From assembly GCA_026999335.1 (NCBI GenBank), contig JALTPW010000763.1:1-8536 (forward strand): a DNA stretch of 8,536 nucleotides. Reading direction: 5' to 3'. Under the pieces are notes generated by a model. The model was not told the DNA's origin. It was given only the letters and a program-made list of their open reading frames with translations, and ran no database searches. This DNA is from Chromatiales bacterium. GTDB lineage: Bacteria > Pseudomonadota > Gammaproteobacteria > SZUA-152. The translations under genes and the position numbers were made by a program. Below, one piece after another: positions 5,807-8,536 of this stretch; the first letter of the stretch is position 1; every line of letters starts with the position of its first letter.

Positions 5807-5854
5807 TTGATTTACATCAAGGTATATGGGCTTGAATCTTTCATACTCGGCAGA
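5807..5854 (+). promoter_or_regulatory. FNR/DNR-type box and -10 of nirS
   Basis: TTGAT-TTAC-ATCAA at 5807-5820 is a perfect FNR/DNR consensus. CATACT (5842-5847) follows after exactly 21 bp, predicting a start near 5854 and a leader of about 137 bases. In known denitrifiers nirS is activated by the NO-responsive regulator DNR/NNR at such a site. The predicted start excludes an in-frame ATG at 5826 as the nirS start. Confidence 0.85.
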
Positions 5855-5905
5855 GTGCAGTACAGGAAAGGACTGTTGTAGTGCGAGGAAGTCGTTATGG
5901 AGCGG

Positions 5906-5934
5906 AATAAAGAAAATCTGTGATTTTTTTTATT
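5906..5934 (+). repeat. 13-bp AT-rich hairpin in the nirS leader
   Basis: AATAAAGAAAATC (5906-5918) can pair along its whole length with GATTTTTTTTATT (5922-5934) around a TGT loop. Twelve pairs are Watson-Crick and one is G-U. It sits inside the predicted nirS leader about 56 bases before the start codon. Its 3' arm is itself a T8 run. Whether it affects expression is unknown. Confidence 0.6.
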
Positions 5935-5964
5935 TGAAAGCATTTCTTGTATGGGAACGACCTA

Positions 5965-5983
5965 TTACAGGTTACAGGAGGAG
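5965..5983 (+). promoter_or_regulatory. nirS ribosome binding site within a tandem 7-mer
   Basis: TTACAGG occurs twice in direct succession (5965-5971 and 5972-5978). The second copy runs into AGGAGGAG (5976-5983), a strong Shine-Dalgarno sequence seven bases before the ATG at 5991. This fixes the nirS start. Confidence 0.8.
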
Positions 5984-5990
5984 CGATAAA

Positions 5991-7607
5991 ATGAGAATTG
6001 GTAAACTAGTACTCACTGGCGCCGCATTGACTCTGGCGTCGCAACTGTCTGTAGGAACGGCCTTTGCTGGCGCTCCGAAGATGAGCGAAGCAGACTTTAA
6101 CCAAGGTACAAAACTGTACTTTGAACGCTGCGCCGGCTGTCACGGCGTACTGCGCAAGGGCGCAACCGGCAAGCCACTGACCACAGACATTACTCTGGAA
6201 CGCGGCACCGAAACGCTGAATGCAATGATTACCTATGGCACCGAGGGCGGTATGCCAGGCTGGGAACTGGAATTGAATGCCAAGGACATTGAGATTCTGG
6301 CCCGTTATCTACAGCACGAGCCACCCCAGCCCCCGGAAAAAGGCATGGCGGAAATCCGCAAAACCTGGAAGCTTGTCATACCGCCGAACAAGCGGCCGAC
6401 GAAGCCGATGAACAACTACAATCTGGAGAATATTTTCTCAGTCACCCTGCGTGATGCGGGCCAGGTCGCCTTGATCGACGGCGACACCAAGAAGATCATC
6501 AGCGTCGTCAATACTGGCTACGCCGTGCACATCTCACGTCTGTCCGCCTCCGGCCGTTATATCTATGTGGTTGGCCGCGACGGCAAGGTGGTCATGATCG
6601 ACCTGTGGATGGAAAAACCGGACGAGGTTGCCGAACTGCATCCCTGCATGGAGGCCCGCTCGGTGGAGACCTCTAAGTTCAAGGGCTGGGAAGACAAGTA
6701 CGGCATCGTCGGCTGCTACTGGCCACCGCAATACATCATTACCGATGGTCAGACCCTGGAGCCACTACGCATCGAGGGCACCCGGGGAATGGATATCAAC
6801 AATGAATATCACCCCGAGCCACGCGTGGCAGCCATCATCGCCTCACACGAGAAACCCGAGTTCATTGTCAACATCAAGGAAGCCGGCAAGATTCTCGCTG
6901 TGGACTACTCCGACATCGATAACCTTAAAGTGACCTCCATCAATGCGGCCCTGTTCCTGCATGACGGCGGCTGGGATCGCACCCACCGTTACTTCATGTC
7001 AGCGGCAAACAAGTCCAACATTATCTCGGTCGTCGACTCCAAGACCTCCAAGCTGGTGAAGAACATCGAGGTCGGAGAGATTCCACACCCGGGCCGTGGC
7101 GCCAACTTCACCCACGCCAAATATGGCCCCGTCTGGGCCACCAGTCATCTGGGTGATGACAGCATCGCCATCATCGGTACCGATCCTGTGAATCATAAGC
7201 AACATGCCTGGAAGGTGGTGGACAACCTCACCGGTCTGGGTGGTGGCTCGCTGTTTATCAAGACCCATCCAAAATCCAAAAATCTGTGGGTCGATGCACC
7301 ACTGAACCCGGACTCAGAAACCTTCGGTTCTGTGGCGGTGTTTGACATCAACAATCTCAAGGCCGGCTCCAAGACGATCAACGTCGTCAAGGATGCGGGA
7401 CTGACCGGCGGTCGTGCCGTACAGCCTGAATACAATGCTGCCGGTGACGAGGTCTGGATCTCGATCTGGAATGGTGAGACGGAGACATCCGCCATCGTGG
7501 TGTATGACGATAAGACCCGCAAGGTCAAAAACATCATCAAGGACAAGCGCCTGATCACCCCGACCGGTAAGTTCAATGTCAAGAACACCCAGAACGATAT
7601 CTACTAA
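5991..7607 (+). CDS. nirS: Cytochrome cd1 nitrite reductase (NO-forming)
   Basis: A 538-residue periplasmic enzyme that reduces nitrite to nitric oxide in denitrification. Residues 1-26 are a Sec signal peptide (AFA, then GAPK). The cytochrome c domain has CAGCH at 47-51 with the family signature GVLRKGATGKPLT, and EGGMPGW supplies Met88 as the likely distal ligand. The C-terminal eight-bladed heme d1 propeller has GYAVHISR (His180, d1 ligand), EARSVETSKFKGWEDKY, and the active-site histidines His324 (FLHDGGW) and His366 (IPHPGRGANF). It ends LITPTGKFNV. These features match true NirS and not NirN or NirF. The arm before the heme c domain is short and has no Tyr before residue 43, so the Tyr that binds heme d1 in Pseudomonas aeruginosa and Paracoccus is missing. 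Cys219 and Cys242 in the d1 domain are also notable. The start follows AGGAGGAG. An FNR/DNR promoter lies upstream and a strong terminator follows. Confidence 0.97.
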   Translation: MRIGKLVLTGAALTLASQLSVGTAFAGAPKMSEADFNQGTKLYFERCAGCHGVLRKGATGKPLTTDITLERGTETLNAMITYGTEGGMPGWELELNAKDIEILARYLQHEPPQPPEKGMAEIRKTWKLVIPPNKRPTKPMNNYNLENIFSVTLRDAGQVALIDGDTKKIISVVNTGYAVHISRLSASGRYIYVVGRDGKVVMIDLWMEKPDEVAELHPCMEARSVETSKFKGWEDKYGIVGCYWPPQYIITDGQTLEPLRIEGTRGMDINNEYHPEPRVAAIIASHEKPEFIVNIKEAGKILAVDYSDIDNLKVTSINAALFLHDGGWDRTHRYFMSAANKSNIISVVDSKTSKLVKNIEVGEIPHPGRGANFTHAKYGPVWATSHLGDDSIAIIGTDPVNHKQHAWKVVDNLTGLGGGSLFIKTHPKSKNLWVDAPLNPDSETFGSVAVFDINNLKAGSKTINVVKDAGLTGGRAVQPEYNAAGDEVWISIWNGETETSAIVVYDDKTRKVKNIIKDKRLITPTGKFNVKNTQNDIY

Positions 7608-7622
7608 ACGGGTGTAAACTCA

Positions 7623-7657
7623 GGGGGGTAATAGATCCTTATTACCCCCCCTTTTTT
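7623..7657 (+). terminator. Rho-independent terminator after nirS
   Basis: GGGGGGTAATA (7623-7633) and TATTACCCCCC (7640-7650) form a perfect 11-bp stem around the loop GATCCT. A C and then TTTTTT (7652-7657) follow. It lies 16 bases after the nirS stop codon and should end most nirS transcripts before nirE. Confidence 0.93.
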
Positions 7658-7751
7658 ATCAATTTTTTAACTCCCTGAAACACAACCAGGCAGGGAATAC
7701 TGGAAAAAAATATCATTGTTCGTTAACTTCAAATAAGAGGTAGGGTGAAGC

Positions 7752-8536
7752 ATGAACAAAATACCTGATGTCTACTTGGTGGGAGCCGGCCCTGGCGATC
7801 CCGAGTTATTGACGGTCAAGGCACAGCGGATTCTTCGCCAAGCGGATGTTATCGTCTATGATCGTTTGGTCTCTCCGGCCATTCTTGAACTTCTCCCCAC
7901 TGGCGCCAAGCGCATCTATGTCGGTAAGGCCGCAGGGCGCCACCACATGACCCAGGATGAAATTAACAGCCTGTTGGTGAATCTGGCCCGCAAAGGACGC
8001 CAAGTCGTACGCCTGAAGGGCGGAGACCCCTTCATTTTCGGCCGCGGCAGCGAAGAAGCAAAATACTTACATGAACATGGTTTTTCTTTTGAGATCATTC
8101 CCGGCATTACTTCGGCCGCAGGCTGCAGTGCCTACGCCGGCATCCCCCTTACACATCGCGGCCTGTCCTCCGGGGTACGCATCGTTACCGGCCACTGTCA
8201 GGCCAATCAGCCACTCGACCTGAACTGGGCCAGTCTGGCCGATCCCGACACCACCCTGGTGGTCTACATGGGACTCGGACACCTGTCTGAAATCAGCCAA
8301 AAACTCATGGCGGCAGGCCTGTCCGCAACGACACCTGCGGCCATTATCGAAAATGGCACCCAACCCAAACAGCGACGTTGCATCACCACCCTGGCGGATA
8401 TCACACAACGGGCGCATGAACTTGACTTCCGACCACCCTCACTGATAGTTATTGGACGTGTCGTCACTCTTGCCGAAGCATTGGGTTGTCTGGCAGCAGA
8501 CAGATCGAATTTTTCACTCACCCGGGGTGCAGATAG
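7752..8536 (+). CDS. nirE: Uroporphyrinogen-III C-methyltransferase, partial at the right edge
   Basis: The frame is open for 261 codons to the window end. The enzyme uses two S-adenosylmethionine molecules to convert uroporphyrinogen III to precorrin-2 in the cytoplasm, the branch point to siroheme, cobalamin and heme d1. Motifs seen are VGAGPGDPELLT (10-21), YDRLVS (36-41), RLKGGDPFIFGRGSEE (87-102), IIPGITSAAGCSAYAGIPLTHRG (starting at 115) and VYMGLGHL (171-178). There is no CysG N-terminal dehydrogenase domain, so it is a stand-alone enzyme of the NirE/CobA type. Family members are about 250-280 residues, so most of it is present. The name nirE rests on its place after nirS; cobA would be the name if it served cobalamin synthesis. 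AGGG (7742-7745) lies six bases before the ATG. No FNR-type box precedes it. Confidence 0.9.
   Translation, partial: MNKIPDVYLVGAGPGDPELLTVKAQRILRQADVIVYDRLVSPAILELLPTGAKRIYVGKAAGRHHMTQDEINSLLVNLARKGRQVVRLKGGDPFIFGRGSEEAKYLHEHGFSFEIIPGITSAAGCSAYAGIPLTHRGLSSGVRIVTGHCQANQPLDLNWASLADPDTTLVVYMGLGHLSEISQKLMAAGLSATTPAAIIENGTQPKQRRCITTLADITQRAHELDFRPPSLIVIGRVVTLAEALGCLAADRSNFSLTRGAD

Noticed and set aside
5826..5990. In-frame upstream extension of nirS beginning at ATG 5826
   Set aside because: It precedes the predicted transcript start, has no ribosome site, and would bury the signal peptide behind 55 residues. The ATG at 5991 has a strong Shine-Dalgarno sequence.
5991..7607. Reading the cd1 gene as NirN or NirF
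   Set aside because: NirF lacks a heme c domain, and this protein has the NirS signature after CAGCH and both active-site histidines.

Overview
This window reads as chromosomal DNA of a facultatively anaerobic, denitrifying proteobacterium. It is most likely a gammaproteobacterium or a related sulfur- or iron-oxidising lineage. The placement is inferred from NirS, a Cox15-type heme A synthase and FNR/DNR-type promoters, and it is not proven. The best-supported genes, in order, are: a periplasmic monoheme cytochrome c (368-742, +); a 60-residue two-helix membrane protein (979-1161, +, TTG start); heme A synthase (1274-2332, -); an unrecognised two-helix protein with a charged tail (2495-2887, -); a hemerythrin-like HHE + DUF2249 di-iron protein (3142-3861, +); a roughly 12-helix membrane protein resembling NnrS and heme-copper oxidase subunit I (4462-5778, +); cytochrome cd1 nitrite reductase nirS (5991-7607, +); and the start of a uroporphyrinogen-III C-methyltransferase, probably nirE (7752 to the window end, +).

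The unifying signal is regulatory. Four genes (cytochrome c, ctaA, the HHE protein and nirS) each have an FNR/DNR-type palindrome upstream (TTGAT-N4-ATCAA, with zero or one mismatch). In all four the palindrome lies exactly 21 bp from a -10-like hexamer, the geometry of a class II FNR-activated promoter. The window therefore looks like a low-oxygen or nitric-oxide regulon. NirS reduces nitrite to NO, the small cytochrome may feed it electrons, NirE starts heme d1 synthesis, and the HHE and NnrS-like proteins are candidates for coping with NO. Heme A synthase is the unexpected member.

The non-coding parts hold several structures: a strong terminator after nirS, which separates it from nirE; a 13-bp AT-rich hairpin inside the long nirS leader; a 16-bp tandem duplication across the ctaA stop codon; and a 600-bp stretch (3862-4461) with several inverted repeats, including a perfect 9-bp hairpin. 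The NnrS-like protein itself shows three internal repeats of about 132 residues, each with a histidine followed by a G-x2-[SY]-[QEK]-x2-P motif. I see no mobile element, CRISPR array, tRNA or rRNA.
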